NCBI GenBank assembly: GCA_900708905.1
Contig: CAADRB010000026.1
Location: 767,376 to 831,375 of the forward strand
Source of the DNA: Hymenolepis diminuta
Lineage: Eukaryota > Platyhelminthes > Cestoda > Cyclophyllidea > Hymenolepididae
Length of the DNA: 64,000 bases
Reading direction: 5' to 3'
This document shows positions 51,301-63,900 of the stretch, piece by piece. The stretch's first letter is position 1; each line of letters begins with the position of its first letter. Under the pieces are notes generated by a model. That model worked only from the letters and a program-made list of their open reading frames with translations, was not told the origin of the DNA and did not search any database. The translations under genes were made by a program, and so were the position numbers.

Positions 51301-54300
51301 NNNNNNNNNNNNNNNNNNNNNNNNNNNNNNNNNNNNNNNNNNNNNNNNNNNNNNNNNNNNNNNNNNNNNNNNNNNNNNNNNNNNNNNNNNNNNNNNNNNN
51401 NNNNNNNNNNNNNNNNNNNNNNNNNNNNNNNNNNNNNNNNNNNNNNNNNNNNNNNNNNNNNNNNNNNNNNNNNNNNNNNNNNNNNNNNNNNNNNNNNNNN
51501 NNNNCGGGGGGTATATTGACCTTGATGCATATTACGGGGGGTATATTGACCTTGATCCCAAATTTGTCTATTTTTTTTATTCTGGCAGTTTCGAGTGCTA
51601 CAACCTTCTTTTAGGAATATAAATAGATGTGCCTAGACATAATTCGAAATTATTTATGCGGTTACTGTATTCAAACCACCATTTTATTTTGCAAATGGAT
51701 TGTATTTTATCGGTAATATTAGGGAAATTTTATATTCAACTGAATTTCAAATGCTTATTTCAGATAACCTGATTGATATGATTATGTGAGCTTAAGTTTC
51801 AAGAATTCACTCGTAAAATGAGCTTAGTTGAACTTTAGCAGTCAAATCCACTTACTCTTTTTGCTTCGTGAAACCAAACTTTTAATCCTAATTGGCTTAA
51901 TTAAAGTAATTGTTAGTAACAAGAATGGAGAAAGATGAATGCTGGGTAGTCTATTAAAATAAATTCAAATGGAAGATGCCGAGGGCAAATTATTGCAACA
52001 GAAAAATCGATGTTAGAACACTGTCGCTTCAAAAATGACACAACACACAGATTAATACCACCACTGGGTCATCAATTAAAATGTCAAAACGTCGCTAGTG
52101 AAATCAGTTATTGGGTAACTGTCGAATTTTACGCCACATAGGTGTCTCTATTTGCGCTCCTTGAGTGTTTTCGCATCTTGAACTCTCCCACATCTCATAA
52201 ACCTGCCTTTACGTGTGAGTTTCTTTGTCGGCGATGTTAATGTGGTTTTTTTCCTTGGGGTTGTATTTGTGATTGGAAAATGTGATTCTACTTTAGTCCT
52301 CTTGACTTTAATGCATCTTCAAATGATGAGACTTGTTTTCTTAGTATTCAAATACCTTCGTAAATCAATATTGGTTGGTGCAATTTTAATGGTCTAGATA
52401 TTAAGAAGTGCTTAATTTTCAAAATAACAAAGTTTTGGTATTCTTAATGAAATATCAGGTGTTTCCTGATTGATAGTATTTCTTAGAACTAAATCGAAAT
52501 AGTCGTCAATGAGATTCTTAATATGAGAATACATTACAGCTACTTCCTTTCACTCGTTTATTGATTGATCGGAGTCGTTCATCGCCTTTTTTTCTTTTGG
52601 AATATGTTGATTGTTGGTTTTAATTCTTGATGTATAGAATATCATTAAACAATTATTAGATTGTAAATATATTTATTGTAATTATTTTCTTGTAAACTCT
52701 CAGGAGAACATAGTATATTTTACTGGGGAATCAAATAGTAGTTTGGGCAGATCTTAATCTGAAATGTAAGTAATCGGTAAAGTAGAGAAACTTAGTAATT
52801 TAGTATTTTGACTATAAATATTGACATTATTAATCTTTAGAACCAATCAAGGTATTAGATCGGGTTTTCTATTGCCTCAGCCGAACTTATTTGATTAATT
52901 GTTCGGCTCCAATGCCTCTTACTCCTAAGTAACTGAGTGGTAGTTTTCGATAGTATCTCATCTTTCCAGCACTGTGCTACCTACTGCTGATTTATTTAAA
53001 CTAAATATCGATTTTGTGCTTTTCGAGTGCACAACCTTATTGCATATTTTTGTGTGTGCTTGTAAATCTCTCCAATCATCTCTCGTTTATTATTTATGAT
53101 GAAAATTCGCCGAATAGGCTGAGCAACCACTATTACACACAAGTACGCGCGTATACTATATTTTTGTGCCTAGGCTAACGTTCCCATTATTCCCGAAGCC
53201 CCCTCTTCTCTCACACAGAACCGATTTTGGGTTTTTTCCTTTAATCCTCTCTTACATCAATTTGACACCTTATTCAAAATATACGCCTATCATGAATAGA
53301 CAGGTAGGAGAAAAGGGGGGTTATTTGCCAATCGGAAAATCAAGCATTTTAACTTTACTCTCTTCTCCTTTTTTAGTCATCGAGTGAAAGCGACCATCTT
53401 GTTGCTGATTTGGAAGAAGCTAAGGCGGAAAATGAAGCTCTCAAAGCGGAAATAAATGGTCTTATCAATTATCAGGTGAGTATTTAAACGTGATATGAAC
53501 AGTATATCTCACAACTATAACACTTTCGAATAAGGGCATCTCCAACTCGCTTATTGAAAGAAAGTGGATTATGCTTTTTTTAAATTTACACAACTGGCTC
53601 TACTAGACAAATTTTTCGACGATTGGCATGTGTGTTTGCCTTTCTCGACACCCCGTACCATAGCAGCGTGCCTGGATTCTTGATTGTATGTTGGTGGTCA
53701 GTTTAATTATTCTCTTTGTCTCTCTATCCTAGGGGTCATGTCGTATGTTGAGTGACGGTTTCTTCAAACTCTTGACTGAATCATTTATTACTGCAAAACG
53801 TTCTCATAAATAGCTCTTAACGTTATGGCTCAGAATGTTTGGCTTATGAGTCTATGATAAATTATTAGGTGCTTCACATCAGCCTTAGATGCATAAACTC
53901 AGTTAGAATTTAGCTAACAGCTTTTTGAGTTATTAATTGTCCTGAGTGTCAAAATTATAGCTGCTTAGGTTGAAATGCAGGAATAGTGTTCATTAGTAAA
54001 AAATCGATGAACTTACAGTCCGCATGGTAGTTCATCTAAAACTGTGAATCTATCAATAAGGAAATTACGTTACTTCCAAGAACCTATGATTGACTCAAGT
54101 GCAAATCCGTTTGTAATACCAATCAATTATTATAAATTAAGATATTTTATTCTCTATAGGATGATCTTCACCGCGACTTCGAGTTGGTTCAATCCATGCT
54201 CGAAGAAAGGCAATCAGAAGTTGAACGTCTTCAAAAGGAGCTCTTAGAGATGCCCATTCGACTTCAAGCCGATTTTGATGCCTCTATTCGCAAGCTTCAA

Positions 54301-57300
54301 AAACACATGTCCGACAAATGTGATGTAGTCGAAGAGCGAGATGAAGATCTCTATGTCCTTAACGAGGAAAAAGAAGCCCTTGCACAGCGGGTGAAGGAAT
54401 TAGAGAGTGAAATTTCTTCCCTTCGAGAGAATCTAGAGGCTGGTGTTAATAGGGAGGATACGGCTTCTCAGACCGATCCGCCTCATTGTACTGTGGAATC
54501 CGGCATCCAAGTTGATTTAGAACGCTCCGATTCATCACCTAAAGCTGTTGATCATTCCTGCGCAGATACTGATTGTGCTAGTGAGGATGATCTTCCGTTT
54601 GATGGTGACTTTATTGCCCCGGTAATTCAGACTAGTAATCAATCTGCGGCTCCTCAAACTACAGAAGACACTTTGGCTGCTGTAGATCAGCTTCAACGGG
54701 AAAGCTGTCGACTTTTGAGCCTTTCATTAACTACTGCTGCACCAGAGGATCCCAATGATTACAAGTCCCAGTTGATTAGTCGGCTTATTGAGGCAAATAG
54801 AATGCTCAAATCTGTTATTGAAAATGTAACCAAAGATCAGGATATTTCAACGGCAGAGGAATCGGCAATGACCACACCAAGAAGCAAGAGTCTTTCAAAT
54901 CCCCTCTATTCCAGTCTCCTTTCTGCACTTTTGGCGGATCGTAAGGCTACTCTTTCACTCCTCACGTTAAATACTATTGATCAGACGTCAAATGCAGCAT
55001 TGGTTCGATCCTCAAAGGGTGGAAAAATCAATGAAGTTATGAAGGCATTGGCAGGGTATGCTGCAGTGGAAGAAGAGGTTAGATCGAATGTCCATATTCC
55101 TTAAATTTATTTAAGAAATATTTTCCTAATGGATTACTTGTTGTTTTAATTCTAGCGTTGGAAGGAAGTATCATCGGCACTGGCATCTGATCGAAAAAGT
55201 CTTTTATCTGATGTTGATTCCATGAAAAGGCGTCAGGATTCATTCCTTGAAGAAGGTTAACTCACCCTCCTCCTTAAGTTCTTATTAAAACTCATCGAAT
55301 TCGGAATTAAATTCACGATTTCGTCTATTTCAGTGGCTCATTTGAGTAATCAATTGTCGGCTCGTGATACTGTTGTGGCTGAAAAATCCGCTGCGGTAAA
55401 TAAAATGTCTGAAGAAATAAAGTCACTTGAGGTGACGATTTCTGATCTTCACAAACAAATGGAGGAAGCCAAAAAAGACAAAGAAAACATGATTGAAATG
55501 ACTAGGTAGGTTTGTTGTTATTTAATGACAGTCAATGAGTAGTGCTAGTCTATAGAAGAGGAATATCTGAGCAGGTTTGGGTTCACAATAGGTTCTCTTA
55601 TTGATTTATCTCGCTGCGGCTTTTTGAGTGAAATTTTATCTAATTTTGATATAATATGAAGCGAAATGTTCATATCTGTGTACGCACCACATTTAGCTGA
55701 AATAAGTACACGTTCAGTTTTGTTTGTCGTATCTTGCCTGTTCCTGCACTTTGGGTATTTGAGTTCAGTAGATAAGTCCTGTCACTGTACAAAATAGGAT
55801 TTGGTAATCAAAATTGATTCAAAATAGGTTGTATATAAGATTCAATTTGGACTTGGCTGCATAACTTACGTAAAATACTTACAGATAACAGAAGGAAGTT
55901 AGGCAGGAGGACTTTAGTCTAGAAACCAAAATTTCCACATATCTCCCGGTGCAAATGAGTTTTAGCTTCCAGGGCAAACGGTGCAAGTTGTAGAAGGTTT
56001 TGATTTTCAAGAGCAAAGGTCTGCATTCGTTAACAGTTTCTTAGTCTCATTCAGTTTAAACTCGTCTAGTTGCAGAAGAAAGCATACACCCGAAATGATC
56101 GATTTGAATAATTGGGTGGTGGCGTTAATTCCTTCTTTCGAATTACAGAACCCAAGTTTACCCAAGTGAGATTTTTTCTTAATTCTTATAACCACCACAT
56201 TCAAATTGTGAACTCACTGTAAATCAGTTAACGCTTTCCTCTTTTAACTAGAATACACGCAGCATTGTACCACTAATCGAACATCTGAGATGGCTAAATC
56301 CCCCTCTTGGGATCACGAAAATGTTATATATCCAAGAGAGAGTGAAAGCGTTTTGTTTAGAGGACACAGTTGTAAGGTTGTGTCAAGTATTCGAAATTCA
56401 TGGTTGGATAAAGAAATTTGAAATGGAAAATTTGAAAATTAGATCAGTTAAAGCTACAACAAGTAATTTAGCTAGTTTAATTAATTTTTTGTTAAACTAA
56501 GCCGACATAGTGATACAATATTTCTACACTATTTAAAATTTTGATTTATTCTCAATTTCGCACTTTGTGTATTTGGTTTTATCAAAGAAAACCCATCTTC
56601 CAGAAATCGGTATTTTCTAGTGCAGATTTCAGACTCCCACCTTGAAAGGGGAAATAATTTCATTGTTTTATTTATTGGTTTTCTTTTCAAATTTCAAGAT
56701 CTCAAATAGAAGAGGAGCGTCAGAGAGCATCAGAATTGGAATCAACACTTGAGTCCTCTCAAATCGCTCTCTCTGAGGCTCGAGAACGCGTAGCAGCTCT
56801 TGAGAAAGATTTGCAGGTGTGTGCCACTCCTTCTGAAAAAAAAAAAATTTTTGTGCGAAAATGCCGTCATCTTGATTTCACTAGTATATATATCTTTATT
56901 TTCTTTAGAAATCTTCTGCTGAGGTGAGATTGGAGCAAAATCGAAGTCAGTTGGCTGAAACTCGCATTACTCAGCTTGAACAGGAAGTTAAGACACTAAA
57001 ATCGTAAGTTGATAAGTAACTGCTTACTTACCATTCCAGTAGCTTGTCGACCTAGCGTACGATATTAATGTACTGATTTGTGCTCTCTTTACAGATCCTA
57101 TGTTCGAGTTGGACCGAAAGTGAATGTTAATATGGGTGTCGAGGATTTGAGACAGAATTCTCCGTCAACAGTCAGCCATCTTTCAAACCAATTGGCTTCA
57201 GTCCGACTTCAAGCTATTCAGGCTGAGAAGATGTCCCGAGATCTTCACGTATGTTTCCTTATCTGCTTTTAAGCTCAACTAAAAAGTATTATTATTGTCA

Positions 57301-60300
57301 TGTTTCATATTTTACAGACTTGCAATCAGGGTTTGCGCGTGTCCCTGGCTGAAGCTGAGCTAGCTCTTCTTCCTCTCTCTCTGGGAAAGGAGAATGGCCA
57401 CTATCTGGTTAATGGTGGGGGAGGCGGAAGTGGTAGTTCAAGTGGAGATGATGAAAGTGCTCCCTACAGTGGTGTAGATCCAGTGCCCGCCTCTCGTATC
57501 CTCCCCAAACAACTCACAGACTCAGGTTTCGCTGACACTCCCGCTGGTCTGCGTCGTCTCCATCTCACCTGTATGCGGCTTCTTCATCTCGTCTCCCTGA
57601 CAACTGGAGCATCGGCCCATGGAGACCCTAGTTCCTCCTCTTCGTCCTCAGACAGTTTGAACAACCCAGCGGAGTTGCTACGATATGCTGTTCTTGGGGG
57701 AAAGAAAGCAGATTATGCTGAATTGCATCCAGGCCCGACGGAAGTATACGCATGCTTGGCTGAAATTGAATTGAATGTCAGAGCGATGGTTGGTGGTGGT
57801 GTTAGTTGTGGTTTAGGCAATGGCTCGGCATTGAAGTCGAATGCTGCAGTCGCAGCTCTGTTGGCACAAGCTAAACAACTTATTCTCAACGGAGTTTCTC
57901 AATTGGACTCAAGTATGGCACAAATCACCAGCTCGGTAGATGCACCCGATTCCATTAGCCAGGTAAGGACTACTATTCACTTTATAAGTAGCATCAGTGG
58001 AAGTGAAGGAATACGAATGAGAATGTGATGAATAAATACTTCTCTATGGCTTTATTTTGTAAAGTATATGTGCAAATAACCAAATTTGGTATATTCGATG
58101 TTTACAGAAAGATGAGAAAATTAACGAAACTACATATATTAACCATTTTATTGCGCGAAATATAACGCACATTGCAAATAATTTCGCCGAAGACAGGTAT
58201 TAAGGTCGGTACGATTGCGTAACGTCTAGTAATATATTAATCTTGCACTTAGGATAATGTGTTGGTCAATATCGATGATGGGTGATATAATCAATCATTG
58301 AAACACAGAACCTTATGGTCACATACATCAGGTAATCAAAGATATTGAAGTAATGGCATCTTTGAGCCCTGTCGGCGATTTTAACCTTGACTATAAATCC
58401 AACATCTCTTGCCCCTTATCTGGTGGGATTTTCCACAATTAAACTAATCGAATCGTGGCCTTGTCTTACCAAGGAAACCTAAATAAATTCTCAAATTTTG
58501 CTTAAAATGGTTAAGAAGGGATAAATTTCGAGTTGATATTACTTGTGGTCATTCATGTTTGCGTCACTTTTATCTTATGTACTCTATTGTGTGTTTGAAT
58601 TCCGTAGACACCATGCACATTTATAAAACTACATTTAATATTAAATTATAGATCCTAACTGAGTGCAAATCTACTCAATGCTCCCTCGTCACAAATCATC
58701 AGTCCTCGGGTGATTCTCGAACAGTCTCTCTTGAGAAGGTTTGTTATTTTTTTTCCACTTCACATATATATCATATCTCTCATCACTTAATCCTCTGAAA
58801 AATATTAAGGCTTTAGTTTCACCTTGTGGCGAACATATTCATGCAAGCAACAGTGGAGAATTGGTACCCAATTGTGGTTTTGGATTTTAGTTTAACAGAG
58901 ATTTCATTTTGCTGTTTTTGGTTTTATTTGTTGGTATACTACTTATGTTCTGTTTTAGTGTAATCTTTCTAACTTTGCAGTTCCGTCATATGTCGGCGCG
59001 GTATCTACGAATGGAGTCCTACAGAAGAGCGCTTGTCTACCAAAAACAGTACCTCCTGCTTCTCCTAGGCGATTTTCAGCATTCGGTGCAGAGGGTGACA
59101 GCAAGTTTGGGCCAGGGTCTACTCATGGGTACATCAAGTCGGCAAGATGTGGATGGCAATCTCTTGTCAACTCCACCTCACTGGCCACTGGATTCTCCTC
59201 CTCCCCTTGTACGATTCCGTGCTGTGGCTAGGTGTATTATGGTCATTCACAGGTCAGTGACTGCCACTAGAAAATGAATTTGCGTTTTCAGCTCTATTCT
59301 TTATTGATCTCTCAAGTGTTGATTTGAGGTGATTATTAACTCCAGGTGGGCAATGTATCCTGGAGCCTCTATTACTAGAATCCCAAATTTGTCACCCCTC
59401 TTATTGACAAGAGTTAACCCGAGCGATTTGTCACCCGCACTACTGAATGTGAACCGAGGGGCACTGGCCTCGTGACTTCCAGCTCGAGAGGCGTGCACGT
59501 AGACTTCTGCGCCACCGGTGGGCACATAAATATTCTCTTTTGGGTCGCCTGAACTTTTACTGTTGAATACTTGATATGCACCCAAGCTGCACTTTGGTAG
59601 GCTATTAAAATCAGCAAACATTAACCCAAACACGCAGTTTATATTCCATCTGAGTATTTGGTGAATTGGCGTTTAGATGCGTTGATCTGACCATTCTCAA
59701 AACAGTCTTTGTTTTTCTATGTGCTGTTTTGATGCTATGCATTGCTTTGCTATATGCAAATTTCACAATTAGTTCCGAAAATTAAAGAAAATGTATTCAG
59801 AAAAGGGGTTAGAGATTGCCATTGAGTCACCAGTAATCGATCTAAGTTACTCTCCTATTTGCAAGTCAAACTCTCGATTTTGGTGGCCATGGCTTAGTGC
59901 GCATTAATAGTTCATTTATTAATGACTTTGTTAGAGTTCCATGGAATTCAAACTCGTTGCTTAGATCTATTCTTACCAGAATAAGTTTATCTTTAGATTT
60001 CTCGCTGATAATCGGCCCAATTTTTGACCATTATATCAGAGATTCATTGCTATCATGTATGTTCCCCTTATTATTGTTTATTTTCTCTTGCAGAGTGAAA
60101 CAGTTGCGGCTGAAGTGGCTGCGGACAGGTATCCGAGGTCATGCACCAGTGTACCTTACTTCAGATAGTCGGACCTCAACAACCACGGGCCAGTCCAATG
60201 CGATTACATCTTCCGCGTCTGCTTCCACAGTTGTTCCCACTCCAGTCTCCACAGTTGGATACTCACCTCAACTTCTCACTCGCCATTCCAACCTCTCGCT

Positions 60301-60693
60301 CGCTTCTCAACATCGGGTTTCTGGTGAAAGGAGTACTTATTCGCTGACCCCTGTTGCCAGGTATTTATCTACCAAAATTCCCTCTTGATTTCTCTAAAGA
60401 GGATCGTATATTGGTGTTTATCCATTTCTAGGTACCAGGGTTCGGGCTTAGATGTGAGCCAACGTCGAAATAACTCAACTCCCTCTGTAAACCAAATATC
60501 ACGTGGACCCTCTTTCCCTCGAATGGACACTCAACAGCATCACCAGGTGGAAGTTTCGGGATCCTTACGACAGCAACAGTATCAGACCCCTCCGGGTCAA
60601 CACCATCGGGTACCCACGTCATCCACCGGTGCCCCTGACGACAGGGCTGGTGTCGCATCGAGTCGTTATCGATGGGACTCATTCAGGGGTTGA
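48327..60693 (+). CDS. PLP: Pericentrin/AKAP9/PLP-like protein with PACT domain (3' unit, 1422 aa)
   Basis: Sixteen exons: 48327-48572, 48671-49063, 49140-49217, 49792-50154, 53377-53475, 54160-55077, 55156-55255, 55334-55505, 56699-56816, 56909-57003, 57095-57248, 57318-57962, 58652-58738, 58981-59252, 60094-60360, 60432-60693; phases close to TGA. Residues 1-360 are Ser/Thr-rich and acidic, with a short coiled coil near 214-239; coiled coil also covers about 361-450 and 700-905; 913-1127 is a Gly/Ser-rich and helical region; PACT lies at about 1158-1260; the last 160 residues are Ser/Gln/Pro-rich. PACT targets pericentrin-family scaffolds to centrosomes and basal bodies, where they recruit gamma-tubulin complexes and kinases; the role here is inferred. 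PCNT and AKAP9 are vertebrate duplicates of one ancestral gene, so PLP is a family label. LC8-like motifs are described separately. Exon 48671 can also join in frame to 44200. Confidence 0.85.
49822..49978 (+). other. PLP: LC8-like Q-T motifs in exon 4
   Basis: Disordered, Ser/Thr/Gln-rich stretch with V-Q-T (residues 251-253, VEVQTSTN), S-Q-T-Q (288-291) and T-Q-T (297-299, TSTQTQRG). The last two anchor glutamines are 9 residues apart. LC8 (DYNLL) binding sites are short disordered segments centred on TQT. A C-x2-C pair (CWSC) lies between the first and second motif. Binding is inferred. Confidence 0.5.
50581..51567. repeat. 33-nt perfect inverted repeat around a gap, with 30-bp tandem units
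   Basis: Left arm 50581-50613 (ACAAATTTGGGATCAAGG ... CCCCCCG) is the exact reverse complement of right arm 51535-51567. Just inside, 50615-50639 and 51505-51534 carry the same unit CGGGGGGTATATTGACCTTGAT, the latter followed by GCATATTA to make a 30-bp unit that is then repeated by the right arm. On the left, the arm and the first unit form a near-perfect hairpin with a single spacer base. Confidence 0.85.
50640..51504. other. Assembly gap (865 N)
   Basis: Run of 865 N between copies of a G-rich 30-bp tandem unit. Its true length may differ if it marks a collapsed array. Confidence 0.99.
54463..54516 (+). other. PLP: LC8-like motif pair in exon 6
   Basis: TASQTDPP (S496-D499) and SGIQVDLE (G508-D512) lie 13 residues apart (Q to Q). 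GIQVD is the core of the classical LC8 site in nNOS; xQTD is a common TQT variant. They sit in an acidic, coil-free part just after a coiled coil, the usual setting for such sites. Binding is inferred. Confidence 0.55.
55506..56698 (+). other. 1.2-kb intron, nothing else seen
   Basis: Donor ACTAG|GTAGGT and acceptor AATTTCAAG. Joins ENMIEMT-R-SQIEEERQR in a continuous coiled coil. The 62-codon ORF at 55981 has no recognisable family. Confidence 0.65.
57963..58651 (+). other. 0.7-kb intron, nothing else seen
   Basis: Donor CAG|GTAAGG, acceptor AAATTATAG. No repeat or RNA recognised. Confidence 0.65.
58981..60170 (+). other. PLP: PACT centrosome-targeting domain (two exons)
   Basis: Exon 58981-59252 encodes SARYLRMESYRRALVYQKQY, then LLLLLGDFQHSVQRVTASLG and later VRFRAVARCIMVIHR; exon 60094-60360 continues VKQLRLKWLRTGIRG. 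This matches the family pattern YLRxESxRKALxYQKKYLLLLxGGFQ ... RFRxAVRVxIAxxRxxFLxxxW. A Pro/Ser insert of about 15 extra residues (STPPHWPLDSPPPL region) sits between the two halves. The junction between the exons restores Arg (AG|A). Confidence 0.93.
59301..59633 (-). other. Antisense ORF of 110 codons inside the PACT intron
   Basis: Lies wholly in the intron 59253-60093. It is richer in G+C than neighbouring introns and has a coding-like composition (ENIYVPTGGAEVYVHASRAG, DKSLGLTLVNKRGDKFGILV). No family recognised. It could be a retrocopy fragment, an exon of a nested gene, part of a mobile element, or chance. Confidence 0.3.
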
Positions 60694-60977
60694 ACAAAAT
60701 ATCACTAGTCCTCTCTTAGATCTCCTCTATACTACTGATTATCTTTTTATGATGAGGTGATTTATCTTACCCTTCCTTTTGTACATACCTGTATCTGTCT
60801 GCCCTCCATTTTTACTCTTTCTCACTGACAGGTGTCTTATTTCACCTTTTAGCCTTGTTACTGCTAATTAACTCACTATTACCAGTTTACTACCACTACT
60901 TCTATATTGATGAAAAGTTGCCCGTTTGACCGTGCGAGCGATTTGCAAGGGCTGTGCATTTATTTGATGCGATTATT

Positions 60978-60983
60978 AATAAA
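60978..60983 (+). terminator. Poly(A) signal of the PACT gene
   Basis: AATAAA 285 nt after the TGA at 60693. It is followed by a GT-rich stretch (GTGCATTGTGTTTT) typical of a downstream element. Confidence 0.6.
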
Positions 60984-63900
60984 CAAACAGTGCATTGTGT
61001 TTTAAAGGTACATGTCTGTTCATTTCTTCCTTTGAAGGACTGCTAGATTGGTCTACATATTTAGAAGCCAATTGGGTACAATTTTTCATTCAAATTACAA
61101 AGTATTGTAATTATCTATGGATTTATCCCTTGGAGAAATGGCTATATTGTTGATATCCGAGCTTTGGTTTTATGATTTAGATATCCACTTGGTATAGCTC
61201 AGGTGAATTACCAGACGAAGTGTGGGAGAACTTTACGGGAATAAACTTCTTATAAGGTGGACACTTTTTGACCAGATTAACTATCAACTCTGTGTAGTCA
61301 TGAGTGTCGATGTTCTATTAGAAACATTGAATTTACGGTAAGAGACCTTGCAAGTAATGATTGTTATAGTTTTTGAGTTTAACGGGCCAATAAAAGGTAT
61401 GAGACTCCTCTTTCACATGATCACTTTAACCACCGATAAGAATAGCAAACGGAATGCAGAAAGATATCTACACGAATATGGATACACGGGATGAAATTAT
61501 GCTCAGCACAATATTTCGAGCATTTCACTATGAATATCACGTGTGGAAGACCTCATTTTCAAGCATAAACACAAAAGAACCGTAAAATAGGAATAAATTG
61601 CGTCCACTGAATTCATCAAATTCTCGAACTTCGAAAATTTTCAATTCTACACCTATCGCGAAGTTATGCGAGTATGCTAAAGCTGTTATTTTGGATGCTG
61701 CTTTTAAGATTCACTTACCCACTTGTGAGATGATCAACCATAAAAAAAACAGTTGCAGGAAGGTCCTCAGTGTGTTTAATTTGTTTACTTACTAATTCCC
61801 AAAACATTTCGATATGGAGGATGTTTTTGTTAAAGCCGTTGACTGTAATCAGCTGTAGTTAAACAGAGGCAAAAACTGGTACAATTTGCAAGTCAGCATA
61901 AATATGCTTGAAGATGACAGTTGTTATTATTATGAGGCTTTAGGGAGGTAGGAAGTGGTCTGTAAAAGGGCACAACTTTGTGTGAGACCAAATTCTCCCG
62001 AAGCAGAAGCATTTTACAAAATATTTCTCTAATAACTGTTAACTTGTATCTAGAAAGGTTTGTAGCATTTTGCGATATCGGCATTTATTTCATTAAAGAA
62101 AAGTGATTTTTTTAAAAACCCTGGGGTGATAAAATTTAAGTATGAAAATATGTTTTCAAATCTATGATTTTCTCACAACGTCAGTGAACACAAATTTTAG
62201 CCCTCTATTAATCATTAATTTAAAAAATAAAAAAATCTGGTTCAAACATCCAGAAGTTCAATAAATATCCAAATATCTTTGTTATACGATGGATGAGTTA
62301 TTTTGCTGCTACTAATTAATGAAGTCCACTCGCATCACTATTTCGCTCTCAAAAATATAGTGGTAGAACATTATACTTTAAAGTACTCATGAAAGAAAAT
62401 TAATTTGCATTCAGACTATTTGGACGAAGGAAAACATAATCAAGAATCAGTCCAGTGCCATTATAACCAGACTCTAAAATGGCCGAATTATATGGTGGCC
62501 TTATTCCACATCTACACTATCTGTTATAGTGGAATCGCTTATCAATTTTAGTTTATTGAATAGTTGTATGCAATTGACTTCACTGGCCTTTGTTGCTGAA
62601 TATCCGCGTTGTGAGTTCCACTCCTCCACAGGTAGACTTTTCAACTTACTGATTACTGATTCCTCTCTGTTCTATCCTATGAAATGGTCTATCACCGACA
62701 ATCATAGTTTTGCCTTCAGGTAGCTGAGTTCAAGCAATTGGAAAGAACTTTAACTTAGTTTTCGTCATCTTAAATTGGCATCTTCTGTTATACCCGCGCT
62801 ATTATCTTTATCTATGTTTTCGAAATGCGCAAGAAAGTAAAGGTGATTCCTGCTTGCAGTTTGCAGCTTCTAATGCCACAAAATAAGATTTTTAACGAAA
62901 ATTTGAATTGGGGTGAATTGTTTGTAATAATAGTAAAACATCATAGACGCCAATACGTAGCCAGTCCTTGTGTTCTTCTTGAATGAGTTCAGCTCTGCTT
63001 GGTTAATTTGTATATTTTTATTTTGTCTCTTCGCCATTAAAGGGCAATTGATTAGCTGCAATATCGCAGCCTATTCCAACTAACAGCTGTTACTGTCACT
63101 ACAACCAAAGGTTTGGAACTTGATCACCTCTGAGTGTAGATCTTCTTCCAATATTAATTGGCTTGTGAAATGTTGGATTGCAAAAATGCAGACAGATAAG
63201 ATCCTTCGCTTTCGAAAACTGATATCTATCCAAGAATGTTTAAACCAGCATTAAAGGAATACGTAAAATGTGAAGACTAAGAGGACAAAATAGGGTCACT
63301 CGCAGCTCGATTTATGCATAAATCGGCGGTTTTAACTTTTGTTGGGTACTTTCTCCTCTCAGTAAATTTTAATCAAAAAGTCCAACCCCCTTGATGAAAT
63401 CTTTTGATTTAACAGACTTAAAGTAATTCCATAAAATGCCTAATGCGAAATTTGTGTAGTGTACATTGACATTCTGCAATAATGATGGGAATTCAAATAC
63501 TAAATCAGTAAAATCAACCAGGATTACTGATTTCAAATTAAATTATATCACTATACGACTTAGGATTAATCTCAGTTTTCTTCTGTTTCAAGTGCCATAT
63601 GTTCAGCGAAGCTAAAAGTGTTCAAGTTGTCCTGGTAGCATTCGTTTCTCACGAGAAAGTTGTGCCCTTATTTGCGAAAGGTAAGATGCGTGAGAATTCC
63701 TTAATCAACTACGAAATTTACGATGTTTTTCTCCGCTGTAACAAGTCCGCCTAATCAAATAAATACTCGCCTCAGTTTAGTTATTTGAAGTTAAAAAGAA
63801 TATGAACCGTAGATAAAGTATTCACGTAACAAGAATATAGAGTGAATCCCAGCTTAAACAAAAGGTTAAATAGTTACGAAATAAAAATGTGAGAAAAAAC

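Larger units (their letters stand above)
50155..53376 (+). other. 3.2-kb intron with gap and inverted repeat
   Basis: Donor GCG|GTAAGT and acceptor CTTTTTTAG. Contains the 865-nt assembly gap flanked by an inverted repeat. ORFs spanning the Ns are artefacts. No exon recognised in the visible part. Confidence 0.65.

Noticed and set aside
50421..51614. ORFs of 319-369 codons on both strands around 51 kb
   Set aside because: They are almost entirely N; the only real residues come from the G-rich tandem unit.
53166..53387. 73-codon ORF overlapping the acceptor at 53376
   Set aside because: Out of frame with the exon starting at 53377, which joins its neighbours in phase 0.
60428..60682. 84-codon ORF on the minus strand
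   Set aside because: Shadow of the last coding exon of the PACT gene.
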